IMG/VR virus record: IMGVR_UViG_3300034104_005687 | Coordinates: 248,001 to 312,000 of that record | DNA length: 64,000 bases | Direction: 5' to 3' (one strand) | Origin: a virus | Translations under genes and position numbers: made by a program | Notes under the pieces: model-generated | Seen by the model: the letters and a program-made list of their open reading frames with translations, nothing else | What the model was told of the DNA's origin: nothing | Database searches by the model: none | Shown: positions 54,983 to 63,386 of the stretch, in pieces | How positions within the stretch are numbered: the stretch's first letter is position 1 | Layout of the letters: each line of letters begins with the position of its first letter

Positions 54983-57649
54983 ATGAGTTATATTGACGCA
55001 CTATTTGATCGTGAGCACGATCGCATTCATGTTGTAGAACGCCGCGATGGCATTCGCAAATATCAAGAGTACCCTGCAAATTACGTTTTTTACTACGACG
55101 ATGCTCGTGGCAAATTTCGCAGTATCTACGGCAATCCAGTTTCAAGATTCAGTTCCAAAAACAACAAAGAATTTCGCAAAGAAGTGCGACAGCACAGCCA
55201 CAAGCAGTTGTATGAAAGCGATATCAACCCAATCTTTCGTTGTCTAGAAGACAACTACAAGGGTCAAGATGGTCCCAAGCTACAAACAGCATTTTTTGAC
55301 ATTGAAGTAGCATTTGACAAAGAGCGTGGGTTTTCACCTACCACAGATCCTTTCAATCCTATCACAGCAATATCAGTGTACCTGGACTGGCTGGATCAAC
55401 TGATTACTATGGCAGTGCCGCCGCGAGGGTTGAGTTGGGAAACTGCACAGGAACTGGTAGCAGAGTTTGACAACACATTTTTGTTTGAACGTGAAGAAGA
55501 CATGATCAAGATGTTTCTTGACATCATCGATGATGCTGATGTGTTGAGTGGTTGGAACTCCGAGGGCTATGATATACCTTACACAGTAAACCGTACCACA
55601 CGGGTGCTCAGCAAGGATGACACTCGCAAGTTTTGCTTGTGGGGACAGTTGCCCAAAAAACGCATGTTTGAACGTTTTGGTGCAGAGAACGAAACATACG
55701 ACTTGATTGGTCGAGTGCATATGGACTATATGCAACTGTATCGCAAGTACACTTACGAAGAACGTCACAGTTATAGCCTAGATGCCATTGCTGAATACGA
55801 ACTAGGCGAACGCAAGACACAGTTCGAAGGCACACTGGATCAGTTGTATAATCAACACTTCAAGAAGTTTATTGAATACAACCGTCAGGACACTGCACTG
55901 ATCGGCAGACTGGACAAGAAGCTGAAGTTCTTGGATCTGGCCAACGTGTTGGCACATGAAAACACTGTGCTGTTGCAGACCACCATGGGTGCTGTGGCAG
56001 TGACTGAGCAAGCTATTATTATCGAAGCCCACGAACGTGGAGTTGTTGTTCCTAACCGCAAAGAAAGACTCGCAGATGAAGACACACAAGCCGCAGGTGC
56101 CTATGTTGCTTACCCCAAAAAAGGCATCCATGAATACATTGGCAGTATTGACATCAACTCGCTCTATCCCTCGGCTATTCGTGCGCTCAACATGGGGCCA
56201 GAAACCATTGTTGGTCAACTCAGACCCACGGCAACTGATAAATTGATTCGTGACAACATGTCTCAAGGGCAAAGCTTTGCTGCTGCCTGGGAAGGCTTGT
56301 TTGCCAGCATAGAGTATACTGCTGTGATGGAACAGAATCGCGGCAGCGAAATCACCATTGACTGGCAAGATGGCACAGAAAGCACACACTCAGGTGCTGA
56401 AATTTGGCACATGATTTTTGATTCTAACCAGCCCTGGATCATGAGCGCCAATGGCACTATTTTCACTTATGAACGTGAAGCAGTGATTCCAGGCCTGCTG
56501 AAACGTTGGTATGCTGAACGCAAACAAATGCAGGCCAAACTCAAAGAGTGCATTGACTCAGGAGACAAAGCTGCCGAAGAGTATTGGGACAAGCGTCAAT
56601 TGGTCAAGAAGATTAACTTGAACAGCTTGTATGGTGCTATTTTGAATCCAGGATGTAGATTCTTTGACAAACGTATTGGACAGAGTACCACACTCACAGG
56701 CCGTAGTATTGCTAAACACATGGATGCGTATGTCAACGAATGTATCACAGGCAAATATGATCATGTGGGCGAGACCATCATCTATGGCGACACAGATTCG
56801 TGTTATTTCTCGGCCTGGCCAGTGTTGCAGAAGTCTGTGGAAGCTGGCGAAATGGAATGGAACAAAGAAATTTGCATTCAGCTGTATGATTCAATTGCTG
56901 ATCAAGTCAACGAAAGCTTTCCTGGATTTATGGAGCAAGCATTTCATTGTCCCAGGGAAATGGGTTCAGTGATCAAGGGCGGTCGAGAAGTTGTGGCATC
57001 AAAAGGACTGTTTATTACCAAAAAGCGATATGCTGTGATGATTGTGGACAAAGAAGGCAAACGTCAAGACATCAATGGCAAGCCGGGCAAGGTCAAAGCC
57101 ATGGGGCTGGATCTAAAACGCAGCGATACTCCCAAAGTGATTCAAGACTTCTTGAGTGATGTATTGCACGATGTGCTAACAGATGCCACACGCGATGCTG
57201 TGGTTGAAAAAATACGCACATTCAAATATGTGTTTTCAGAACGTCCAGCCTGGGAAAAAGGTTCACCCAAGCGTGTCAACAATTTGACCAAGTATGGTGC
57301 TGCCGAGGCTGCGCAAGGCAAAGCCAATATGCCAGGACATGTGCGAGCAGCACTGAACTGGAACACACTGCGTCGCATGAACAGCGACAACTATTCAATG
57401 CAGATTGTGGATGGCATGAAAACCATTGTGTGCAAGTTAAAGTCGAATGCATTGGGCTGGACATCAATTGGTTATCCCACTGACGAGCAGAGACTGCCCG
57501 CCTGGTTCACAGAATTGCCTTTTGATGACGGGCTCATGGAAGCCACTGTGGTTGACGGCAAAGTTGACAACTTGTTGGGTGTGTTGGACTGGGACTTGGC
57601 AGCAGCCACCAACACTGAAAACACATTTACCTCACTGTTTAGCTTCTAA
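54983..57649 (+). CDS. 43: Family B DNA polymerase (gp43-like)
   Basis: 888 residues (T4 gp43 is 898). 3'-5' exonuclease: Exo I FFDIEVAF (D106, E108), Exo II SGWNSEGYDIPY and Exo III YNRQDTALIGRLD. Polymerase: motif A SIDINSLYPSAIRAL (D390), motif B KKINLNSLYGAI and motif C IYGDTDSCYF (D603, D605). KKRYA (near 680) and the C-terminal FTSLFSF clamp-binding tail are as in T4-like enzymes. All catalytic residues are present in both active sites. Works with the gp45-like clamp and gp44-like loader in this window. Confidence 0.95.
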   Translation: MSYIDALFDREHDRIHVVERRDGIRKYQEYPANYVFYYDDARGKFRSIYGNPVSRFSSKNNKEFRKEVRQHSHKQLYESDINPIFRCLEDNYKGQDGPKLQTAFFDIEVAFDKERGFSPTTDPFNPITAISVYLDWLDQLITMAVPPRGLSWETAQELVAEFDNTFLFEREEDMIKMFLDIIDDADVLSGWNSEGYDIPYTVNRTTRVLSKDDTRKFCLWGQLPKKRMFERFGAENETYDLIGRVHMDYMQLYRKYTYEERHSYSLDAIAEYELGERKTQFEGTLDQLYNQHFKKFIEYNRQDTALIGRLDKKLKFLDLANVLAHENTVLLQTTMGAVAVTEQAIIIEAHERGVVVPNRKERLADEDTQAAGAYVAYPKKGIHEYIGSIDINSLYPSAIRALNMGPETIVGQLRPTATDKLIRDNMSQGQSFAAAWEGLFASIEYTAVMEQNRGSEITIDWQDGTESTHSGAEIWHMIFDSNQPWIMSANGTIFTYEREAVIPGLLKRWYAERKQMQAKLKECIDSGDKAAEEYWDKRQLVKKINLNSLYGAILNPGCRFFDKRIGQSTTLTGRSIAKHMDAYVNECITGKYDHVGETIIYGDTDSCYFSAWPVLQKSVEAGEMEWNKEICIQLYDSIADQVNESFPGFMEQAFHCPREMGSVIKGGREVVASKGLFITKKRYAVMIVDKEGKRQDINGKPGKVKAMGLDLKRSDTPKVIQDFLSDVLHDVLTDATRDAVVEKIRTFKYVFSERPAWEKGSPKRVNNLTKYGAAEAAQGKANMPGHVRAALNWNTLRRMNSDNYSMQIVDGMKTIVCKLKSNALGWTSIGYPTDEQRLPAWFTELPFDDGLMEATVVDGKVDNLLGVLDWDLAAATNTENTFTSLFSF

Positions 57650-58590
57650 TGAAACTGAGTGATTTGGTTGCCTATAGAAACTTGTTGGAAGAATATTCCC
57701 TGGCGGATATTCACCAACAGTCTCGCGGTCAGCTCAATGCTGTGATGCATCAAGTGGTCAACCATGGACTACAATTCAAACAGTTCAGCAGGGAACTGGG
57801 GCAGGATGCTGCCGCAATTGATTCAGCATTTGTCAAATTTGGTACCACTATCAACGACATCAAACAACACCTAGATGTGTTGATTGAGCAACAATATCCC
57901 GACATGCTTAGAGAAAGCCTGCGTTGGTTTGAACACGAAAGCATATACGAGGCCACTGACTATGTGCTGAATCGCAAACTGCATCTTGATCCAGCTAGTC
58001 AGGAATTGTTGTTGGGTCGAGTATTGAGATACACTGATTGGCGATTGCCTGGGTTGTGTTTTAGACCTGGATTAGAAAAATGGGTAGAACACTTGGTACC
58101 CTTGGATCCGTTGTATCTGGTAGACCACAACACTGAGTTATTGGCACCAGCAGTGGCAGGGTTTCACGAGCAGTATCAGCGCAGACTGAGATTGTATACC
58201 ATTAATGATTGCAACAACAATCAGGCTATTTTATCACAACTACCCAACAATCAATTTGGTTATGTGTTTGCCTACAACTGGTTCAATTTCAAACCATTGC
58301 AGGTAATCGAGCAGTACCTACGTGAACTGTGGCACAAGGTACGACCTGGCGGTACAGTGTTGATGACATTCAATGACTGCGATTATGCACATGGTGTTGC
58401 ACTAGCCGAACGCAATTTTATGTGCTTTACCCCGGGCACACGCATCATGAAGGCTGCCGAAACAGTGGGGTTTGACACCCTGGATCGACATCGCGGGCTA
58501 GGTGATGTAGCCTGGTTAGAATTCCAAAAGCCCGGAAAAATTTACAGCCTGCGCGGCGGCCAAACATTGGCCAAAATAATTGAGAAATAA
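57649..58590 (+). CDS. Methyltransferase-like protein in replication operon
   Basis: 313 residues. N-terminal 120 residues are helical (NLLEEYSLADIHQQSRGQLNAV). The second half resembles a SAM-dependent methyltransferase: LYLVDHNTELLAP motif II-like, FGYVFAYNWFNFKPLQVIEQYL motif IV-like and HKVRPGGTVLMTFND the post-IV loop. A clear GxGxG motif I is lacking, so activity is uncertain. TAATG overlap with the polymerase gene. Confidence 0.5.
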   Translation: MKLSDLVAYRNLLEEYSLADIHQQSRGQLNAVMHQVVNHGLQFKQFSRELGQDAAAIDSAFVKFGTTINDIKQHLDVLIEQQYPDMLRESLRWFEHESIYEATDYVLNRKLHLDPASQELLLGRVLRYTDWRLPGLCFRPGLEKWVEHLVPLDPLYLVDHNTELLAPAVAGFHEQYQRRLRLYTINDCNNNQAILSQLPNNQFGYVFAYNWFNFKPLQVIEQYLRELWHKVRPGGTVLMTFNDCDYAHGVALAERNFMCFTPGTRIMKAAETVGFDTLDRHRGLGDVAWLEFQKPGKIYSLRGGQTLAKIIEK

Positions 58591-58601
58591 TATCAATTTA
58601 G

Positions 58602-58630
58602 TTGAAAAATCTAAATATATCCTGTATAAT
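58602..58630 (+). promoter_or_regulatory. Strong sigma70-like promoter for sliding clamp
   Basis: TTGAAA (58602-58607), 17-nt spacer, TATAAT (58625-58630). AAAGGAG (58636-58642) and the ATG at 58648 follow. A CTAAATAT late-like string lies inside the spacer. Confidence 0.75.
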
Positions 58631-58647
58631 TGTTTAAAGGAGAAATC

Positions 58648-59370
58648 ATGAGAGACCATTTGTTAGACCTAGTACAACACAGCATTGACCTTGGCTGTAT
58701 CGACATGTTGAAAATTGAGGGCACTGAGACCGAGACCAAAATCATTGGTGTAGGCAATGATCAAAGTGTGGTGATTGATGGTGTATTCCATCATCCAATT
58801 GCTGAGTTTGTGGGATCGTTTGGCATGCCTAATCTGCCCAAACTCAAAACTATTTTGAATCTTGATGAGTACAAACAAGATGCCAACTTGACCATGAGCC
58901 GCAACAACAGCGGTGATCTTGACGGCATTGAATTTGCCAACAAGTCTGGAGACTTTCGCAACACCTATCGATTCATGGTAGCAAATGTTGTGGCCAGCAA
59001 AGTGCCCACACCTAAGTTCCGTGGAGCCAACTGGCACGTTGAATTCCAGCCAGCCGCTGCCAACATTCAACGCCTGAAATGGCAAATGAGTGCCAATGCT
59101 GAAGAACCCAACTTTCAAACCAAAGTTGAAAACGGCGATTTGAAGTTCAGCTTTGGTGCAGCGGCCACACACGCTGGCAACTTTGTGTTTCAATCAGCAG
59201 TGACAGGAACACTCAAACGCAGTTGGAATTATCCTGCCGCACAGATTGCCAGCATTTTAGGCAGCAGTGGCGACAAAACCATGAAACTCAGTGACGATGG
59301 TGCTATGCAGATCACTGTGGATTCAGGACTGGCTGTTTACAACTACATCATCCCTGCTCAGACCAAGTAA
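58648..59370 (+). CDS. 45: Sliding clamp (gp45-like)
   Basis: 240 residues from the ATG at 58648 behind AAAGGAG; the in-frame Met at 58630 overlaps the -10 box and is rejected. Content and size match T4 gp45 (228). Segments GMPNLPKLKTILNLDEYKQD and FRGANWHVEFQPAAANIQRLKW, and the C-terminal LAVYNYIIPAQTK fit the T4-type clamp fold. It tethers the polymerase and, in T4, also activates late transcription with gp33/gp55. TAATG overlap with the next gene. Confidence 0.85.
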   Translation: MRDHLLDLVQHSIDLGCIDMLKIEGTETETKIIGVGNDQSVVIDGVFHHPIAEFVGSFGMPNLPKLKTILNLDEYKQDANLTMSRNNSGDLDGIEFANKSGDFRNTYRFMVANVVASKVPTPKFRGANWHVEFQPAAANIQRLKWQMSANAEEPNFQTKVENGDLKFSFGAAATHAGNFVFQSAVTGTLKRSWNYPAAQIASILGSSGDKTMKLSDDGAMQITVDSGLAVYNYIIPAQTK

Positions 59371-61004
59371 TGACTGATTCTATTGTTCAAGACAATCTCA
59401 CAGCCAAGCAGTCAGACTATGCTGTGTTTTTACCAGCTATCTCAGGCTTCTATGCTACCTTTGTAGGAAAACAAAGGAACGAGCACTATGTGGATCCTGC
59501 ACGTTTCCCTGCTGGGCTCACAGACATGGAACAGATGAATTGGCTCAACAGCCAAAAAGCCTTGTTTCCGTATCGTTGGAGTCTGTATTCTGGTGGGCAT
59601 GCCAACTTGGACTTGAACAAGCAGGACTGGTCAGAGGACATGGTTCGCAACCGAGAGCCCGGCACGTTCATCCTAGGCGACTCAGGTGGATTTCAAATTG
59701 CCAAAGGCCTGTGGGAAGGCGATTGGAAAGCCAACTCGGGTTGTCCAAAAGCACAAAAGAAACGTGAGTTGATTCTAAACTGGCTAGACACAGTGGCTGA
59801 CTACGGAATGATTCTTGATATTCCAACTTGGGTCATTCACGACAAGAAAGCATCAGAAGCCTGTCAGATTACCACATTGCAAGAAGCCGTGGATGCCACC
59901 AAGTTCAACAACGAATACTTCATGCGTCACCGCAAGGGTGTAAAGAATGGTGGTGCCAAGTTCTTGAACGTGTTGCAGGGAGACAACCACACCAGTGCGG
60001 ATGCATGGTACGAGACCATGAAGGAATATTGTGATCCTGCAAAATATCCAGACACACATTTTGATGGGTGGTCAATGGGTGGTCAGAACATGTGCGATGT
60101 TCATTTGGTGTTGCGACGACTGGTGGCTTTGCGATACGACAACTTGCTGCAACAGGGAGTACATGACTGGATGCACTTCTTGGGCACATCAAAACTAGAG
60201 TGGGCGGTGTTGCTCACTGTTATTCAGAGAGCTGTGAGAAAATATGTCAACCCTGCTTTTACTATCTCTTTTGATTGTGCTAGTCCATTCCTTGCAACGG
60301 CGAACGGGCAAGTCTATTTTGAAAACGTTTTTGAGCACGATTCTAAGTGGTCGTACAGAATGGCGCCGTCGGCAGACGACAAAAAGTACTCAACAGACAC
60401 CCGCAAGTGGTCAGACGGAGTAGTACAAGACGGTGTCTATCCACGTTGGGAAGACTCACCAATCAGCAACATGCTGAAGATGAAAGACATCTGTATCTAC
60501 AAGCCAGGTGTGCCCAAAGCAGGTGTTGTTATCACAGAAGAAAACTTCCGTGATCCAGAAATGTATGATGTATTGCCTGATGTCAACAAGAACAGCAAGT
60601 GGGGTAAGACATCCTGGGACAGTTTCAGTTATGCCTTGCTGATGGGTCACAACGTTTGGATGCATTTGACTGCGGTGCAAGAAGCCAACCGACGCTTTGA
60701 TGCTGGTGAACATCCTGCTATGATGCAACGTTCGGGAGGTGATTACGCCAAGTTTGCGGACATTGTAGAAGCTATCTTTGCAGCACCAGACCGTGACAGT
60801 GCAGAAGCCATAATTGAACACTATGACACATACTGGATGGAGATTGTGGGCACACGCGGATTCAAAGGCAAAAAGACCAAAAACGCACGTACACAGTTCA
60901 ACGCATTGTTCAGTTTGGACGAACCCGAGGTTGCACAATCCAATGACGACAGTGTACAATTAGACAACAACAAACTCGATCAACTAGAGCAGGATCAACA
61001 ATGA
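59370..61004 (+). CDS. dpdA: DpdA-like transglycosylase (TGT fold), DNA 7-deazaguanine insertion
   Basis: 544 residues. FILGDSGGFQIAKGLW (D104, the DSGGFQ motif of tRNA-guanine transglycosylases, proton acceptor) and ISFDCASPFLATANGQVYF (D302, matching the catalytic nucleophile segment FDCxxPxRxAxNGxxF) identify the TGT barrel. FDGWSMGG and WMHFLGTSK fit the substrate-loop and GxG positions. The CxCxxC zinc site of tRNA enzymes is not seen, as in phage DpdA enzymes that swap guanine for 7-deazaguanine in DNA. The acidic, Gln-rich C-terminus (about 510-544) is extra. Context: replication operon, QueD-like gene two positions downstream. Confidence 0.7.
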   Translation: MTDSIVQDNLTAKQSDYAVFLPAISGFYATFVGKQRNEHYVDPARFPAGLTDMEQMNWLNSQKALFPYRWSLYSGGHANLDLNKQDWSEDMVRNREPGTFILGDSGGFQIAKGLWEGDWKANSGCPKAQKKRELILNWLDTVADYGMILDIPTWVIHDKKASEACQITTLQEAVDATKFNNEYFMRHRKGVKNGGAKFLNVLQGDNHTSADAWYETMKEYCDPAKYPDTHFDGWSMGGQNMCDVHLVLRRLVALRYDNLLQQGVHDWMHFLGTSKLEWAVLLTVIQRAVRKYVNPAFTISFDCASPFLATANGQVYFENVFEHDSKWSYRMAPSADDKKYSTDTRKWSDGVVQDGVYPRWEDSPISNMLKMKDICIYKPGVPKAGVVITEENFRDPEMYDVLPDVNKNSKWGKTSWDSFSYALLMGHNVWMHLTAVQEANRRFDAGEHPAMMQRSGGDYAKFADIVEAIFAAPDRDSAEAIIEHYDTYWMEIVGTRGFKGKKTKNARTQFNALFSLDEPEVAQSNDDSVQLDNNKLDQLEQDQQ

Positions 61005-61498
61005 ATCGCAAAGGACACGACCATGTGAATTTTTTCACTGGTACAGAAGTAGAAAAAACTCCTGCATTTGGCAAACAAACACTGTTTGTGGTAGGTGTGC
61101 AAAGTGTCGAAAGTGTTGCACTGAATTTACAAGGCTGCGAACATATCTTTTTTGGAGCCAATCACAGCTTTGATCCCAAAGACAATCTAGAGTGGGCACG
61201 TTGGGAAGGCATGATCGGATACTTTCTTGAGCGTGGTTATTTGTGCAGTTTGGATATTCCCACAAGTGCTGTAGAGCAATTCAATGACTCGGGCTTGTGC
61301 GAATATCGCAACTTTGTGCCACAGATTCGTGTGAGCATTCCGTATATTAAATTGTGGAACTACAACACCATGATCAAGATTGACGACAACGATTTTGACG
61401 CAACCAATCCCGGCGTATGGACGCACAGCTTGCACAGCCTAATGTCAAAGCGAACGTTCACAGACTGGGATCAATACAACAAGGACCAACCTATATGA
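61001..61498 (+). CDS. Conserved protein between DpdA- and QueD-like genes
   Basis: 165 residues. NRKGHDHVNFFTGTEVEKTPA and QGCEHIFFGANHSFDPKDNLEWARWEGMIGYFL look like one ordered alpha/beta domain. No radical SAM or zinc motif, so it is not QueE or QueC. ATGA-coupled on both sides, which makes a role in the same base-modification pathway plausible. Function unknown. Confidence 0.5.
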   Translation: MNRKGHDHVNFFTGTEVEKTPAFGKQTLFVVGVQSVESVALNLQGCEHIFFGANHSFDPKDNLEWARWEGMIGYFLERGYLCSLDIPTSAVEQFNDSGLCEYRNFVPQIRVSIPYIKLWNYNTMIKIDDNDFDATNPGVWTHSLHSLMSKRTFTDWDQYNKDQPI

Positions 61499-61938
61499 AT
61501 CAACAACAAAGAGAAACAGTAGAACGCATTATGACTGCGGCAGAGCGTAAAATTTGGATCACGTTTCGCAAGGAAGGCATTCACTGCTATCCTGCAGCCG
61601 CAACTGATCCTGCACTGGCCACAGGCGACGAGTATGATGTGAGCTTTCTTGGCACACCACACCGTCACATCTTTCACTTTCGTGTTTGGATCGACGTGAT
61701 TCACAATGATCGAGACATTGAGTTCATCCAGTTCAAACGCTGGTTAGAGAATCTTTACAGAGACAGTATTCTACAGTTGGATTACAAGAGCTGTGAAATG
61801 ATGGCAGATGATCTATATCTACAGATTGCTGCAAAGTATCCAGATCGTGCGGTCTGGATTGAGGTTGCCGAAGATGGTGAAAACGGCGCCCTTATAAAGT
61901 ACGAAACTTACCGCCCTCAACTCAGTGTTAACATTTAA
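61495..61938 (+). CDS. QueD/PTPS-like T-fold protein
   Basis: 147 residues from the ATG at 61495 (ATGA). A His in GIHCYP and the HRH of LGTPHRHIFHFRVWIDV occupy the three zinc-ligand positions of QueD/6-pyruvoyl-tetrahydropterin synthase (H...HGH). DIEFIQFKRWLENLY matches the GMVxDFxxLK segment, SCEMMADDLYLQI the TxENLAxxI helix and WIEVAEDGENGALIKY the terminal VxxxETxxxxAxY strand. QueD makes the 6-carboxy-tetrahydropterin precursor of 7-deazaguanine. Match is by pattern; the catalytic Cys is uncertain (C33 nearby). Confidence 0.5.
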   Translation: MNQQQRETVERIMTAAERKIWITFRKEGIHCYPAAATDPALATGDEYDVSFLGTPHRHIFHFRVWIDVIHNDRDIEFIQFKRWLENLYRDSILQLDYKSCEMMADDLYLQIAAKYPDRAVWIEVAEDGENGALIKYETYRPQLSVNI

Positions 61939-61947
61939 GGAAGTATC

Positions 61948-62175
61948 ATGGCCAAGCCTACATTCAAACCCAACCAGCGCCTGACTGAGATCTTTGAAGA
62001 TCTCGAAGTGTTCTTGGAATTCTGCCAAGACTACGGGTATCGTTACAACGAGAGCGATCTCTACAACTTCAAAAGCTATGCTTGGCAACAGTTTACCAAG
62101 TACAGCACCGGCAAGAACGCCAAGAACATGTGGTGGGAAGATGCACGCCGCTTTGCAGGATACCGCCCAGCATGA
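61948..62175 (+). CDS. Small conserved phage protein
   Basis: 75 residues (KPNQRLTEIFEDLEVFLEFC, then YAWQQFTKYSTGKNAKNMWWEDARRF). Helical, aromatic-rich. An AAGGA site precedes it. No function recognised. ATGA overlap with the glycosyltransferase gene. Confidence 0.55.
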   Translation: MAKPTFKPNQRLTEIFEDLEVFLEFCQDYGYRYNESDLYNFKSYAWQQFTKYSTGKNAKNMWWEDARRFAGYRPA

Positions 62176-63386
62176 GAAAGCTGTTCTACATGGGCTTGGA
62201 GAGCTACGAAGCCCGTTACACACTACAGCTCACAGAGTGGAACCGGCGTGTTTTTGAACGCCGTGGCTTAGACGTTGTGTATGTACCCGGCAACACCATT
62301 GACAACACACAGGCCATCTCAGTGGGTCAAGTGTTGGATGCACATGGTCGCAGTTACTTTGCCATGAGCCAGATGATGAATTTGGTTCAGATGATGAAGA
62401 ACGGTGATGTCACAGGTGACGATGTGATCTACTTTGAAGACATGTTCCAGCCAGGCTTTGAAAGTCTTGGCTATATCATGAATCAGATTCCACGTGAACA
62501 ATGTCCCAAAATCTATGTGCGTTGTTTGGCACAGGCCATTGACCCTGATGACTTTGTGCATGTATGGGGTATGGCAAAGTGGATGAACTTGTATGAACAA
62601 ATGGTCAATGAAATGGTGGCTTTCTCGGGGGGTGCAGTATTGGCTACCAATGAGGAAATGGTCGCGCACATGCGCATTGCTGGATGGACTGCTCCAATCT
62701 ACAACATTTCTGGTCTTGCATTTGGAAAGGCGGAAGTACTGGAGCGGATCGGTGGACTGGAAAAAATCCAACCGTTTAATCAGCGTTCCCGGAGGGTGGG
62801 TTTCGCAGCAAGGTTTGACCAAGAAAAGCAACCTGGCTTCTTTATGGATCTCATTGAAATGTATGGCGAGCTTACCACGGAGCCATGTGAGTTTGCAATT
62901 TACAGTGGCGGACCTTTGCGATCCAACAATCCAGAGTATGTTGAACGTGCCCGCCGTATGGAGGCAGAAGGCAAACTCCAGATCTATGACAACATAAGCA
63001 AGAACGAATACTATGCTCACCTTAACAATACTCGTGTGCTGTTTAATTGTGCTCTACAAGACTGGGTCTCTAACACAGTTTCCGAGGCTGACACTCTTGG
63101 CTGCAATGTTCTTTATCCTGCCTATCGCAGTTTCCCCGAAACTTTTGCAAACGATCCAAACAGGCTTTATGTCCCTTGGAGTATAGACGATGCCTACCAC
63201 AAAATGCAACTACTCTTACGAGAACCGCATCACAACATGGGACTTATTAGCGATTGGAACAATGCCACTGTGGATCGTGTTGTTGATATCGTTACTGGCA
63301 TGGGTGAGCAGTGGAATCGAGCGGGCAATCGCTATCGTGACCATGCTGCTCACGAAAAATATCAAGTTGTAAAGATTGAATCATGA
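62172..63386 (+). CDS. GT-B glycosyltransferase-like protein
   Basis: 404 residues from the ATG at 62172 (ATGA), not the upstream in-frame Met. N-terminal Rossmann-like half (MRKLFYMGLESYEARYTLQL, DDVIYFEDMFQPGFESLGYI), then VGFAARFDQEKQPGFFMDLIEMY, the start of a GT-B C-terminal domain, and CNVLYPAYRSFPETFANDPNRLYVPWSIDDAYHKM, a PYR(S/A)FPE acceptor/donor motif with a DDA loop. Phage enzymes of this type are known from T4-like genomes. It could glycosylate modified DNA or a surface glycan. Its neighbour is a GalE-like epimerase that supplies UDP-sugars. Confidence 0.55.
   Translation: MRKLFYMGLESYEARYTLQLTEWNRRVFERRGLDVVYVPGNTIDNTQAISVGQVLDAHGRSYFAMSQMMNLVQMMKNGDVTGDDVIYFEDMFQPGFESLGYIMNQIPREQCPKIYVRCLAQAIDPDDFVHVWGMAKWMNLYEQMVNEMVAFSGGAVLATNEEMVAHMRIAGWTAPIYNISGLAFGKAEVLERIGGLEKIQPFNQRSRRVGFAARFDQEKQPGFFMDLIEMYGELTTEPCEFAIYSGGPLRSNNPEYVERARRMEAEGKLQIYDNISKNEYYAHLNNTRVLFNCALQDWVSNTVSEADTLGCNVLYPAYRSFPETFANDPNRLYVPWSIDDAYHKMQLLLREPHHNMGLISDWNNATVDRVVDIVTGMGEQWNRAGNRYRDHAAHEKYQVVKIES

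Noticed and set aside
58630-58647. Upstream Met for the sliding clamp
   Set aside because: It overlaps the -10 box and lies before the AAAGGAG site; the start at 58648 has ideal spacing.
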